A stretch of DNA of 13,106 nt from an uncultured bacterium (GTDB taxonomy: Bacteria > Pseudomonadota > Gammaproteobacteria > Burkholderiales > Burkholderiaceae_E). Both the position numbers and the translations under genes were made by a program. This document shows positions 1 to 7,165 of this stretch, in pieces. Position 1 is the first letter of the stretch. Every line of letters begins with the position of its first letter. Location of the stretch: the NCBI GenBank assembly GCA_903864485.1, contig CAIPGD010000279.1, forward strand, positions 1 through 13,106, written 5' to 3'. Below the pieces are notes generated by a model. It saw only the letters and a program-made list of their open reading frames with translations, searched no databases and had not been told where the DNA came from.

Positions 1-879
1 GAAATCATCGCACTTCGAGAGGCTGGGCACGACATCCGCTATACGTGCGATGTGACGTCCTTTAACGAATCCGCACTGCGCTGGCGCATGCCATTTGGCC
101 AGATACTGCTACATGGCGGCGGCAATTTCGGGACCGTCTGGCCAATCTATCAAGCCTTCCGCGAGGCCGTTATCCAGCGGTTTCCTGATTACCGAATTGT
201 CCAGTTGCCGCAAACCATCCACTTCGAATCCGAACTGGCACTCGGACGCACGCAACGCAGACTGAGCGCACATCCCGACTTCTGGCTCATGGTTCGCGAT
301 CACCGCAGCGAAGTAATCGCTCGCGATCAGTTACGTGTAACGACTCTGCTTTGTCCTGATTCCGCATTGATGCTGAAGGGCCGGCTAGAACGTCATCGGC
401 CCACCGTTGACGTTCTGGTCCTTGCCCGAACCGACAAAGAAGCGGGACAAGCGCACCTCAAAGACTTCGCACTGGAGCGGCATCAAGTCTCCTGCACGGA
501 CTGGCTAGATGAACCCCAAACACCTCTAAAGCAACTCACGCAGCTGGCAAAAAAAACCGCGCGATCTCGCTGGGGGCGTGTCCGAAAAGTCCAACAAGCC
601 GGCCACCGGGCATTTCAAGCACTCGCGTGGGAACGCGTCCAACGCGGAGCACGCCTCCTGTCCCAGGGCCGCGTGGTTGTGACCGATCGGCTTCATGCCC
701 ACATTCTCTGCATGGTCCTCCAGATCCCACACATCGTGCTCGACAACAGTTACGGAAAACTCTCAGAGTTCATTCGATGCTGGTATCGCGAAGACCCTCT
801 ACTGTCACTGGTGACGAGCCGCCAGGAAGCCGAAGAAGTCGCCCTCCAACGCCTCGCCAATTGCGCCACCGAGTCCTGA
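1..879 (+). CDS. Polysaccharide pyruvyl transferase family protein (5' partial)
   Basis: The reading frame is open from base 1, so the gene starts before the window; the GTG at 52 is internal because in-frame residues precede it. The 292 visible residues resemble the polysaccharide pyruvyl transferase family (ExoV/EpsO/CsaB type), which transfers pyruvate from phosphoenolpyruvate to a sugar as a ketal, in the cytoplasm. Supporting motifs are the glycine-rich LLHGGGNFG at residues 36-44, RIVQLPQTIHF about 25 residues later, TDRLHAH at 228-234, and DNSYGK at 248-253. The position after GGGNFG is Thr, where I recall Asp or Glu being common. Probably only a few tens of N-terminal residues are missing. 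It ends 6 bp before the next gene, so it is co-transcribed with the GT2 gene. The family call is solid; pyruvylation itself is inferred, and the acceptor sugar is unknown. Confidence 0.85.
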   Translation, partial: EIIALREAGHDIRYTCDVTSFNESALRWRMPFGQILLHGGGNFGTVWPIYQAFREAVIQRFPDYRIVQLPQTIHFESELALGRTQRRLSAHPDFWLMVRDHRSEVIARDQLRVTTLLCPDSALMLKGRLERHRPTVDVLVLARTDKEAGQAHLKDFALERHQVSCTDWLDEPQTPLKQLTQLAKKTARSRWGRVRKVQQAGHRAFQALAWERVQRGARLLSQGRVVVTDRLHAHILCMVLQIPHIVLDNSYGKLSEFIRCWYREDPLLSLVTSRQEAEEVALQRLANCATES

Positions 880-885
880 GACCCG

Positions 886-1731
886 ATGAATTCCAGCGCC
901 ACCCCTACGGTTGCGGCACCCCAATCAGATGGCCCTTCGCTGCCCTACGATGCAGTGATCCGAACGGACCATGCAAACGCTTTGCTGGAGCGATGCATCG
1001 CTGCCTTGCGTCAACAAAGTAAATCCCCGCGTCGAATTTTCATTGTCGACTCCTCTCTCGATTCGCTCTGCCGCGAACGTCTCCTTGAGTTGAGCGACTT
1101 TGTAATCCAGTACCCGGCAATTCCTTTCAATTTCGCCCATGCGCTCAATCTCGGTATCGAAGCTGCTGAGGGCATCCAGGTTCTCCTCCTGAGCTCACAT
1201 GTGATCCTGAGTGACCGAACACTGATCGAAGAGGGGCAAAACCTCGGCAAGCGACATGATGCGGGGGTCGTTTATTGGAAACCGACGGCCTTCCGCTCAC
1301 AGCGGCTTCAGATCACCGATGCGCAGACATTTGATGGCTACAACGGCCTCTCCGCAGTCTGTGCACTCGTACCGCGGGCGGAGGTCCTCGCCAGACCCTT
1401 CCGAACCGAAGTTTTCTCAGCAGAAGATCAGGAATGGGCGGGTTGGTATCTGCGAGCCAAGGCTGGACGGGCATTGCAGATCGAACATCCACATCTTGAG
1501 TATCTCAATCCAAAAAAGAATATTCAAAAATCAATCAATGAAGAGATTTCCATCGCCTTTTTCACGAATCGAAATCTTCTCCGCCCGCGGCATATTGCGT
1601 TGCGCCTCTTTCGCGCGGGTCTAGCCGGTTTGCGACGCCACCCCGACCGAGCGCGCCTGCACTGGGAAGTTGCGAAGGGACTCTGCATCGCGAATTTCAA
1701 ACAACCGTCGCGAGACTCGAGATACTACTAA
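886..1731 (+). CDS. GT2-family glycosyltransferase with a variant DxD site
   Basis: This 281-residue protein looks like a single-domain, GT-A fold family 2 glycosyltransferase. The nucleotide-binding N-terminus is YDAVIRTDHANALLERCI (21-38), followed by IFIVDSSLDS (51-60). FNFAHALNLGIEAAEG (81-96) matches the helix that precedes the metal site in rhamnosyltransferase-like GT2 enzymes. Where a DxD would be expected it has LLSSHVILSD (101-110), without the usual Asp pair. The acceptor-side acidic pair is present as SAEDQEW (E180, D181). There is no membrane segment, so it is probably cytoplasmic and uses an activated sugar at the inner leaflet. The ATG lies 6 bp after the previous stop with only a weak GAG ahead of it, which suggests translational coupling. 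An A/T-rich patch occurs near 1508-1545. Donor and acceptor sugars cannot be told from sequence. Confidence 0.82.
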   Translation: MNSSATPTVAAPQSDGPSLPYDAVIRTDHANALLERCIAALRQQSKSPRRIFIVDSSLDSLCRERLLELSDFVIQYPAIPFNFAHALNLGIEAAEGIQVLLLSSHVILSDRTLIEEGQNLGKRHDAGVVYWKPTAFRSQRLQITDAQTFDGYNGLSAVCALVPRAEVLARPFRTEVFSAEDQEWAGWYLRAKAGRALQIEHPHLEYLNPKKNIQKSINEEISIAFFTNRNLLRPRHIALRLFRAGLAGLRRHPDRARLHWEVAKGLCIANFKQPSRDSRYY

Positions 1732-1766
1732 TTTTTTATATCAAACTCTTTTAGATAAGGCTCTGC

Positions 1767-2855
1767 ATGGCGGATTTCGATGTCTTGCTACCGGTCAAAA
1801 ATGGCATCGCCTATCTGAACGAGTCCATACAGAGCATCATCCATCAGACTCATGTCGATTGGCGCCTCCTGATACTCGACCATGGGAGTCAAGACGGTAG
1901 CCTCGAATTAGCCCAGCGCGTTTCAGCACTCGACCGACGGATCGTGGTCTTTTCCCTACCGCAGGCTAAGGGCTTATCCGAATTACTGAATTTCGGACTC
2001 AAGCACTGTGACTGCAACTATGTCTTGAGGCAAGACGCTGACGACATCTCGACCCTCAACCGCATGGCCGTCCTCTCAGAAGTATTTCTGGCAGATCCAG
2101 CGCTGGTCTTGGCAGGCTCAAAAGGCCAGATCATCAACAACGAAGGTAAGCGTCTGGGCGAGATCGATGTGCCACTCGCTTCTGCAGACCTCTCAGCGAG
2201 TGCCATCTTTAAGACCCCAGTTGCACATCCTACGGTCGCCATGCGCCTCAGGGATCTCAACGCGCGTGGGGCCTGTTACGGCCAAGATTTCATCAACTCG
2301 GTAAGTCCAAGCGAACGACTGTACGTTCCTGGTCTTGCCGAGGACTACTTTTTATTCGGACAACTGGCCCTGACATCCAAGTGTATCAATGTGAACCAGA
2401 ATCTCATCAAATACCGATGGCACGATTCGAATGTATCCGTGCTGCATCAATCAGAGCAGCTTCAATTAGCCCTCAGGATTTCTCGTTACTTGGCAAAGTC
2501 CCTTGCACTCGTACATGGCACCAAACACTTTGACCCCGCATCTCTTTGTAACCATGCTGACCAATTAGCTGAATTATCCGAAGTGAATGGCCAGGTTAAT
2601 TTCACACAGGAATACCAAGCGGCTGCAACCCTTATCTCAAAAATCCTTCCACCTCAATCAAGCGCCAACCGGGAACTCGCATTTCGCCGAGCCATCTCAA
2701 TTCGGTCGATCCCAATGATGGCATCAAGGTCACTAAGGTTTTCAACTCGCTTTGGCTACCGAAAATCAGAATTTAAAACCGTCAAATCCTGGATGCTGCG
2801 CGGAATCCGACGTACTAAATTTTTTGAAAATAGCCCATCTGATCGAGCCCATTAA
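1767..2855 (+). CDS. GT2-family glycosyltransferase
   Basis: This 362-residue protein is a standard family 2 glycosyltransferase. FDVLLPVKNGIAYLNESIQS at the N-terminus is the nucleotide-binding start, and LLILDHGSQDGS (34-45) is the second strand, with a His where Asp is usual. LRQDADD (87-93) supplies the DxD metal site. LAEDYFLF (190-197) carries the likely catalytic acidic pair, and KYRWHDSNVS (216-225) matches the Y-R-x-H-x-x-S block common in this family. The last 90 or so residues are basic and lack recognisable motifs. The ATG is preceded by AAGG at 1757-1760, six bases upstream. The 35-bp spacer before it is very A/T-rich. The stop codon lies inside an 11-bp tandem repeat. It probably adds one sugar to the lipid-linked repeat unit at the cytoplasmic face; the sugar is unknown. 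Confidence 0.9.
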   Translation: MADFDVLLPVKNGIAYLNESIQSIIHQTHVDWRLLILDHGSQDGSLELAQRVSALDRRIVVFSLPQAKGLSELLNFGLKHCDCNYVLRQDADDISTLNRMAVLSEVFLADPALVLAGSKGQIINNEGKRLGEIDVPLASADLSASAIFKTPVAHPTVAMRLRDLNARGACYGQDFINSVSPSERLYVPGLAEDYFLFGQLALTSKCINVNQNLIKYRWHDSNVSVLHQSEQLQLALRISRYLAKSLALVHGTKHFDPASLCNHADQLAELSEVNGQVNFTQEYQAAATLISKILPPQSSANRELAFRRAISIRSIPMMASRSLRFSTRFGYRKSEFKTVKSWMLRGIRRTKFFENSPSDRAH

Positions 2856-2889
2856 CCGCCCATTAATCGCCCATTAATCGCCCATTACC
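2847..2889. repeat. Tandem repeat, 11-bp unit, about four copies, over a stop codon
   Basis: Units begin at 2847, 2858, 2869 and 2880. The consensus is GCCCATTAATC; the first unit ends ACC rather than ATC, and the last is one base short with TACC. The first unit contains the final His codon and TAA stop (2853-2855) of the GT2 gene. Because 11 is not a multiple of three, the TAA triplets at 2853, 2864 and 2875 fall in three different reading frames. The array ends right at the GGAG site of the methyltransferase gene. It is too short and lacks spacers, so it is not a CRISPR. It looks like slipped-strand expansion of the intergenic spacer. Confidence 0.9.
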
Positions 2890-2893
2890 GGAG
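2890..2893 (+). promoter_or_regulatory. Ribosome binding site for the methyltransferase gene
   Basis: GGAG lies nine bases before the ATG at 2903 and directly after the tandem repeat, so repeat copy number would change the distance from the previous stop but not this spacing. Confidence 0.6.
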
Positions 2894-2902
2894 CGCCAAT
2901 CC

Positions 2903-3598
2903 ATGCTAGATCAAGTCAGAAACAGGCTAAAAGACCTTCGTGACCGTCGACTGATCCACCGCATCCAGAAGCGCAAACTAACCTATTTGTCCGTGCGCAA
3001 GATGGCATTGATTTCGAAGACTTGCCGGGCAATTGAATCGCGAAAACTCGATGGAACGTTTATAGAAGCTGGTTGTGCGCTCGGGGGCTCCGCCATCCTC
3101 ATTTCCTCGATCAAACGACGAGACCGGCCATTCCTGGGCTATGACACATTTTCAATGATCCCTCCACCCAGCGCTGACGATACGCCGGATGTCCATCGCC
3201 GATACCAAGTGATCGCGAGCGGTGCGTCTGAGGGAATCGACGGCGACGAGTACTATGGCTACCAAGACCACCTTTATGAGCGGGTTCAGCAGAATTTCGC
3301 CGATTTCGGGTTGAATTGCTCAGAACGGAACATCACCCTGATTCGGGGTCTCGTACAGGAGCAAATGACCATCAAGCAGCCTGTGGCTTTTGCCCATATC
3401 GACGTTGATTGGTACGACCCCGTAAAAACCTGCCTTGAAAAAATCTTCCCAAATTTGATTGTCGGTGGCAGTGTCATTCTCGATGACTACCATGATTGGG
3501 GAGGATGCAGAAAAGCAGCGGACGCCTTCCTGAAAACGGTCATCGGTTCCTATTCCCTGGATGATACGGAGGGATCCCTGCAGATTACCAAGCGGTGA
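2903..3598 (+). CDS. TylF/MycF-type SAM-dependent O-methyltransferase
   Basis: This 231-residue protein resembles the macrocin O-methyltransferase (TylF/MycF) family, metal-dependent enzymes that methylate sugar hydroxyls using S-adenosylmethionine. The SAM-binding glycine motif is IEAGCALGGSA (54-64), and GYDTF (79-83) gives the acidic residue expected to hold the SAM ribose. HIDVDWYD (165-172) and LDDYHDWGGCRKAADAF (193-209) carry the Asp residues (D167/D169, D194, D195) that match the metal ligands known in MycF. The domain fills the whole length, with a basic leader of about 45 residues. It starts behind a GGAG site and overlaps the next gene by four bases (GTGA). In this locus it most likely adds a methyl ether to a sugar of the repeat unit; which sugar, and whether before or after transfer, is unknown. 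Confidence 0.85.
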   Translation: MLDQVRNRLKDLRDRRLIHRIQKRKLTYLSVRKMALISKTCRAIESRKLDGTFIEAGCALGGSAILISSIKRRDRPFLGYDTFSMIPPPSADDTPDVHRRYQVIASGASEGIDGDEYYGYQDHLYERVQQNFADFGLNCSERNITLIRGLVQEQMTIKQPVAFAHIDVDWYDPVKTCLEKIFPNLIVGGSVILDDYHDWGGCRKAADAFLKTVIGSYSLDDTEGSLQITKR

Positions 3599-5004
3599 GT
3601 GCCTTCAAGCGGACGGCGCCCGAAAGCCTACTACTCGTTACCCTCGCCGGCATCACCATTGGCGCGATCACTGTAGGCCTGGGGAACTGGTCGGGCAGCG
3701 GCTTGGGTCGTCTTCTGCTCCTACCAGTGTCAATCGCCGGCCTACTCCTATTGGCGATCAATAAGGAACTTTGTTTACTTTTACTAATCCTCACGCGAGC
3801 ACCCATCGACCCGCTGCTCGAAACGATCAAGCTGGGTCCAGTTGGAGGCGGTGCCATTCTGAATGCGCTTGTCATTCTGATAGCGGCTGCATGCCTGACC
3901 GAGCAAGCCAAAGAGAACCGCTGGTCCTCTTTCGCAATATGGTCCCCCATCTTATTCGTCATGATGATCAGCGCCGCGCGAGCAGCTGAACCACTTTATG
4001 GGGTCCGCAGTTTCCTATCCTTCTTGACTAATTTCGCGGTATTTTTGGCGCCCTCGTTTTTACCGAGATGCCGCTATGACCTGAATTATTCAATCAAAGC
4101 CATCGTGCTTTCTTCAATAATTCCTGTCGCCTATGCTTTTTTTGATCTGTACCATGGGGGGTACGCAAATCCAGAAGCGGAAAGGATTAGCAGCACCTTC
4201 CCTCATCCTAATATTTTTGCGTTTTATCTCGTGCTCGTCATATCGCTTACTTTTTTTACCCTAAAAACAAATTCCAAACCACTACCAGGCGGTTCTAGAG
4301 TTTTCCTATGGGGATACTTGTTTGTGATGTTGGTCGAACTGGCCCTCACCAAAACGCGAAGCGCGTGGGCCGTTCTTTTTCTCACATTGATCGTATACGG
4401 GTGCCTATTCGAAAAAAAATACCTGCTGTACAGCATAGTCCTCACCGTGGTGGCCATGCTAATCGCCCCCATCCAAGATCGCCTGTTAAATCTGACAGAT
4501 GCCAAGGTCTTTTGGAATTATGGATTTGCCGCAAATTCATATGAATGGCGTCAGATTTTATGGGAATCGGCGTGGAATTGGATGTCACTGTCGAACATCG
4601 TTTTTGGCAACGGCCTGGGTTCGTTCCTGAAGTTCTCGCCAACTTTTTTCCCGCTATCCGGCGGCATTGAATTTGGAGCCCACAACGTTTACCTTCAGCT
4701 TCTATTTGAAGAGGGTGTGATTGGGGTTGCGTCTTTCATATGGCTATTTGGTGGACTTTTACTCGCCATCTACCGCGACAGGGTCACGGAAAAACTAGCG
4801 ATTTTTATTGTTCTGGCACTCCTCGCCCAATACCTGGTCGCCGGTTACTCCGACAATATGCTGGATTATCTGTCCTTCAACTGGAATTTGTGGTTCTTGT
4901 GCGGTACCGCCTATTCAATCGCCTCCGTTAACCATAGTCTTGACGGCACAAAGTCGAATTCAAAAACAGATACACGCTTTCGGATCAAACTCCATCGAGG
5001 TTGA
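3595..5004 (+). CDS. Wzy/WaaL-type O-antigen polymerase or ligase membrane protein
   Basis: This 469-residue protein has roughly 12-14 hydrophobic segments and a large non-membrane loop near 295-365, the layout of the O-antigen ligase/polymerase superfamily (Wzy_C). Family signatures are STFPHPNIFAFYL (199-211), LTKTRSAW (251-258) with its conserved Arg, and AHNVYLQLLFEEGVIG (362-377), whose His-Asn-x-Tyr and Glu-x-Gly pattern is the clearest mark. Members act on the periplasmic side of the inner membrane on undecaprenyl-linked glycans. Position beside many glycosyltransferases favours repeat-unit polymerase (Wzy), but ligase cannot be excluded. It starts with GTG overlapping the previous stop as GTGA and has no strong ribosome binding site, pointing to translational coupling. 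The DNA is visibly more A/T-rich than the genes at the right end, as is common for wzy. Confidence 0.85.
   Translation: MSAFKRTAPESLLLVTLAGITIGAITVGLGNWSGSGLGRLLLLPVSIAGLLLLAINKELCLLLLILTRAPIDPLLETIKLGPVGGGAILNALVILIAAACLTEQAKENRWSSFAIWSPILFVMMISAARAAEPLYGVRSFLSFLTNFAVFLAPSFLPRCRYDLNYSIKAIVLSSIIPVAYAFFDLYHGGYANPEAERISSTFPHPNIFAFYLVLVISLTFFTLKTNSKPLPGGSRVFLWGYLFVMLVELALTKTRSAWAVLFLTLIVYGCLFEKKYLLYSIVLTVVAMLIAPIQDRLLNLTDAKVFWNYGFAANSYEWRQILWESAWNWMSLSNIVFGNGLGSFLKFSPTFFPLSGGIEFGAHNVYLQLLFEEGVIGVASFIWLFGGLLLAIYRDRVTEKLAIFIVLALLAQYLVAGYSDNMLDYLSFNWNLWFLCGTAYSIASVNHSLDGTKSNSKTDTRFRIKLHRG
4997..5000 (+). promoter_or_regulatory. Ribosome binding site for the secreted unknown protein
   Basis: GAGG sits nine bases before the ATG at 5010. 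The TTG at 5001 in the same frame abuts it with no spacing, so ATG 5010 is the better start. Confidence 0.55.
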
Positions 5005-5009
5005 CCAAT

Positions 5010-6083
5010 ATGAATCGTCACGACGAGCCTCGAAAAATGTTGTGCCTCGATCGCGTCAAACCTTGGGCCGTCGCTGGTTTAACGTTGACAGGGCTCTGGT
5101 TCGCCCCATTCGTGAGCAGCGCTGTCCTTTCGAACCAACCCGCGACGGCTCCGGCCATTCTTAGCGATACCGTCTTTGCGCCCACAAGTTTTTGGTATCG
5201 CCCTATTCCCAACGATGCGCCGCTACACGATATGTCTAGTGCGTTTGTGGCTGAATTCATTCGCCAAAAAAAGACCTTCTATGGGACCGTTTCCATCAAT
5301 TTGACGGCATATGCCAGTCCAGTCTATGTCGTACCTCGGGATCAACCGACCGTTCGTGTTGCTCAGTGGGCCTGTTTTCCGCAGTTTGGCCTAGACCGCT
5401 CGCTGGCTGAACAGTGGTCAGCGGTTCCATTACCTCCCTACGCGATTCCCGCCGCCGGAAGCGATAGTGAATTGACGGTCTACCAGCCCTCAACGGATTC
5501 CATCTGGGAGTTCTGGCGCATGCGAAAGGCCGGGGGGCAGTGGGAGGCCTGCTGGGGTGGGCAATTTAAAAAGGCGTCCCTGAGTGACGGTCGGTGGCCG
5601 GGGATCTATGGGACAACAGCGACCGGATTGCCCTTCTTGGGCGGACAAGTCACCGCTGAGGAATTGCGTAGAGGTGAAATCCGCCATGTCATCGGCATTA
5701 CCCTCGTGGAAACAGAGTCGTATTCGCACTTTTCCTGGCCGGCGAAGCGCTCTGACGGTTACAACCCCAAAAAGGTTGCAAACCGAATTCCGGAGGGGCT
5801 CCGATTTAGACTTGACCCGACGATTAATGTCGACAAACTGCCGATGCATCCCGTTGGCAAGACAATCGCGAAGGCCGCTCAGAAGTATGGGTTCGTCGTT
5901 TGGGACAAGGGTGGCGCGATTACGCTCCGCTCGCAAAACCCACGCTCTTACACCGCGGCCGGGCTACCAGATCCGTATCCCGCCCTATTTGGAAAGACCC
6001 AGTCTTACGACATCCTGAACGGATTCCCCTGGGACAAGCTCCAATTTCTCCCGCACGACTACGGCCTCAATACCCGCCCGTAA
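5010..6083 (+). CDS. Secreted protein of unknown function, possibly polysaccharide-associated
   Basis: This 357-residue protein belongs to no family I can name. A basic N-terminus, a hydrophobic stretch WAVAGLTLTGLWFAPFV (about 19-35) and VSSA then VLSN look like a signal peptide. The second Met at 5037 would give a more classical one. The mature part is rich in Trp, Gly and Pro: SFWYRPIP (60-67), YQPSTDSIWEFWRMRK (158-173), WEACWGG (178-184), GTTATGLPFLGGQ (201-213), ELRRGEIRHVIGI (218-230), HFSWPAKRSDGY (240-251) and YGFVVWDKGG (293-302). I recall a similar GEIxHA...WPA...RxRL...YG pattern in uncharacterised extracellular proteins, some from Actinobacteria, without known function. It follows the Wzy-like gene within a few bases. 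Binding or processing of the polymer in the periplasm or outside is a guess from position. Its last 25 bp overlap the convergent GT4 gene. Confidence 0.8.
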   Translation: MNRHDEPRKMLCLDRVKPWAVAGLTLTGLWFAPFVSSAVLSNQPATAPAILSDTVFAPTSFWYRPIPNDAPLHDMSSAFVAEFIRQKKTFYGTVSINLTAYASPVYVVPRDQPTVRVAQWACFPQFGLDRSLAEQWSAVPLPPYAIPAAGSDSELTVYQPSTDSIWEFWRMRKAGGQWEACWGGQFKKASLSDGRWPGIYGTTATGLPFLGGQVTAEELRRGEIRHVIGITLVETESYSHFSWPAKRSDGYNPKKVANRIPEGLRFRLDPTINVDKLPMHPVGKTIAKAAQKYGFVVWDKGGAITLRSQNPRSYTAAGLPDPYPALFGKTQSYDILNGFPWDKLQFLPHDYGLNTRP

Positions 6084-7165
6084 ACGTCGAGTGTCTTTTT
6101 GGCGATCGAATCCCAATCGAACATCTCGCCCACACGATTGATTTGTGCAATTTCAGCCTCAGCGGTTTGGGGATGAGCCGCGAAGTAAGTCATCTTTTGA
6201 GCTGCGGAACTTGGATCGCCCATCCGAAACAGGCGGGCCTCAGGCAAATTGAGGCTTCGGTGGGCGGGAATGTCACTCGCAAGAACCGATAAGCCATAGC
6301 TCATCGCCTCAAGAAGTACGATCGGCAGCCCTTCGTGGTGCGACGACAACACGAACATCCCAGCATGGCTATAAAGCTCTGCCAGCGGTTCTCCATGAAG
6401 CCGCCCCGTCATGACCACACCCGCGATCGTGCTGCCCCGCGTCACAAGGTGGCGACTGTATTGATTGGAATGATCAGCGCCACCGACGATCACGAGTTTC
6501 CAATCTGCGGGAAGAGAAGCCAATTGGAAAGCGTCCATTAGGTCGTCCAATCCTTTCTCCGGAACCAGACGTGCAACTGTCAGGATAAATTTGCCACTCT
6601 GCAGACCAGACCCCGCGAACGCAGTCTTTGCCGTACGGCGCTGTTGCAGGACAACGCCGTTTGGAATGACGTCAACCTCACAGTCATGCCTCGCCGTCAG
6701 GCGATCCGCGATCGCGGGAGAAATTGCAATCACGGCATGAGCAAAACGACTACCAAACCGTTCGCCAACGCGTAAGACCGATCTGGCTAGGCGGCCCCAA
6801 CGGCCTCGCTCATAATCAGGACCGTGATTGGTACAGACCACTCGCATACCTAGCAGGCGCGCGAGAGGTACAAATAACGAGGGGCCGATTGCATGGATAT
6901 GCAAAATGTCCGGCCTGAAACGCCAGGCATGAAAGACCCCAATAAAAGTATGAAAAATCGCCTCCAAATTCTGTTGCTGTGGGCAACGAGATGGGAATAG
7001 CTTGACCGGTCCACAGCTCAAGTCGGCATTTACATAAGGCCGACGACAAACAACCGTCACCTCATGACCTTGCGCGGCAATCTTGGTAAATAAATGCTGG
7101 CAGTGGGTCTCGACCCCGCCTTGAACATTGGGGATACCACGAAGTCCAAGCACGACAACGCGCAT
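6059..7165 (-). CDS. GT4-family glycosyltransferase
   Basis: This 368-residue protein is a GT-B fold glycosyltransferase of family 4. It starts MRVVVLGLRGIPNVQGGVETH, the glycine-rich acceptor-side loop typical of WbpX/RfaB-like enzymes. HIHAIGP (about 89-95) and VIPNGV (about 166-171) mark the inter-domain region. ARLVPEKGLDDL (198-209) contains the Arg and Lys expected to contact the nucleotide-sugar phosphates. EGLPIVLLE (278-286) is the E-x7-E motif of retaining GT4 enzymes. The ATG overlaps the upstream stop as TGATG and has GGAG seven bases before it; the TTG one codon earlier is less likely. It is the last gene of the minus-strand operon and runs 25 bp into the end of the convergent secreted-protein gene. 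It probably adds a sugar to the lipid-linked unit at the cytoplasmic face. Confidence 0.9.
   Translation of the reverse strand: MRVVVLGLRGIPNVQGGVETHCQHLFTKIAAQGHEVTVVCRRPYVNADLSCGPVKLFPSRCPQQQNLEAIFHTFIGVFHAWRFRPDILHIHAIGPSLFVPLARLLGMRVVCTNHGPDYERGRWGRLARSVLRVGERFGSRFAHAVIAISPAIADRLTARHDCEVDVIPNGVVLQQRRTAKTAFAGSGLQSGKFILTVARLVPEKGLDDLMDAFQLASLPADWKLVIVGGADHSNQYSRHLVTRGSTIAGVVMTGRLHGEPLAELYSHAGMFVLSSHHEGLPIVLLEAMSYGLSVLASDIPAHRSLNLPEARLFRMGDPSSAAQKMTYFAAHPQTAEAEIAQINRVGEMFDWDSIAKKTLDVYGRVLRP

Noticed and set aside
1729..1766. A/T-rich spacer that might hold a promoter for the second GT2 gene
   Set aside because: TATATC and TAGATA resemble -10 hexamers, but I find no acceptable -35 at 16-18 bases upstream. 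The gap is short and the genes are co-directional.
2847..2889. Tandem repeat as a CRISPR array or an iteron origin
   Set aside because: The units are 11 bp and contiguous with no spacers, only four copies, and no cas, rep or par gene is near.
5490..5936. Open frame of 148 codons on the minus strand opposite the secreted-protein gene
   Set aside because: It lies wholly antisense to a gene with signal peptide and conserved-looking blocks, and its translation shows no recognisable motif.
6056..6094. Both overlapping genes end in a similar Tyr-Gly...Arg-Pro sequence on opposite strands
   Set aside because: It follows from a short partly self-complementary stretch; the match is too short to be more than chance.
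6040..6110. Bidirectional terminator at the convergent junction
   Set aside because: Only 4-bp stems could be drawn, and no stable hairpin with a T-run is present on either strand. The TTTTT at 6096-6100 has no stem before it.
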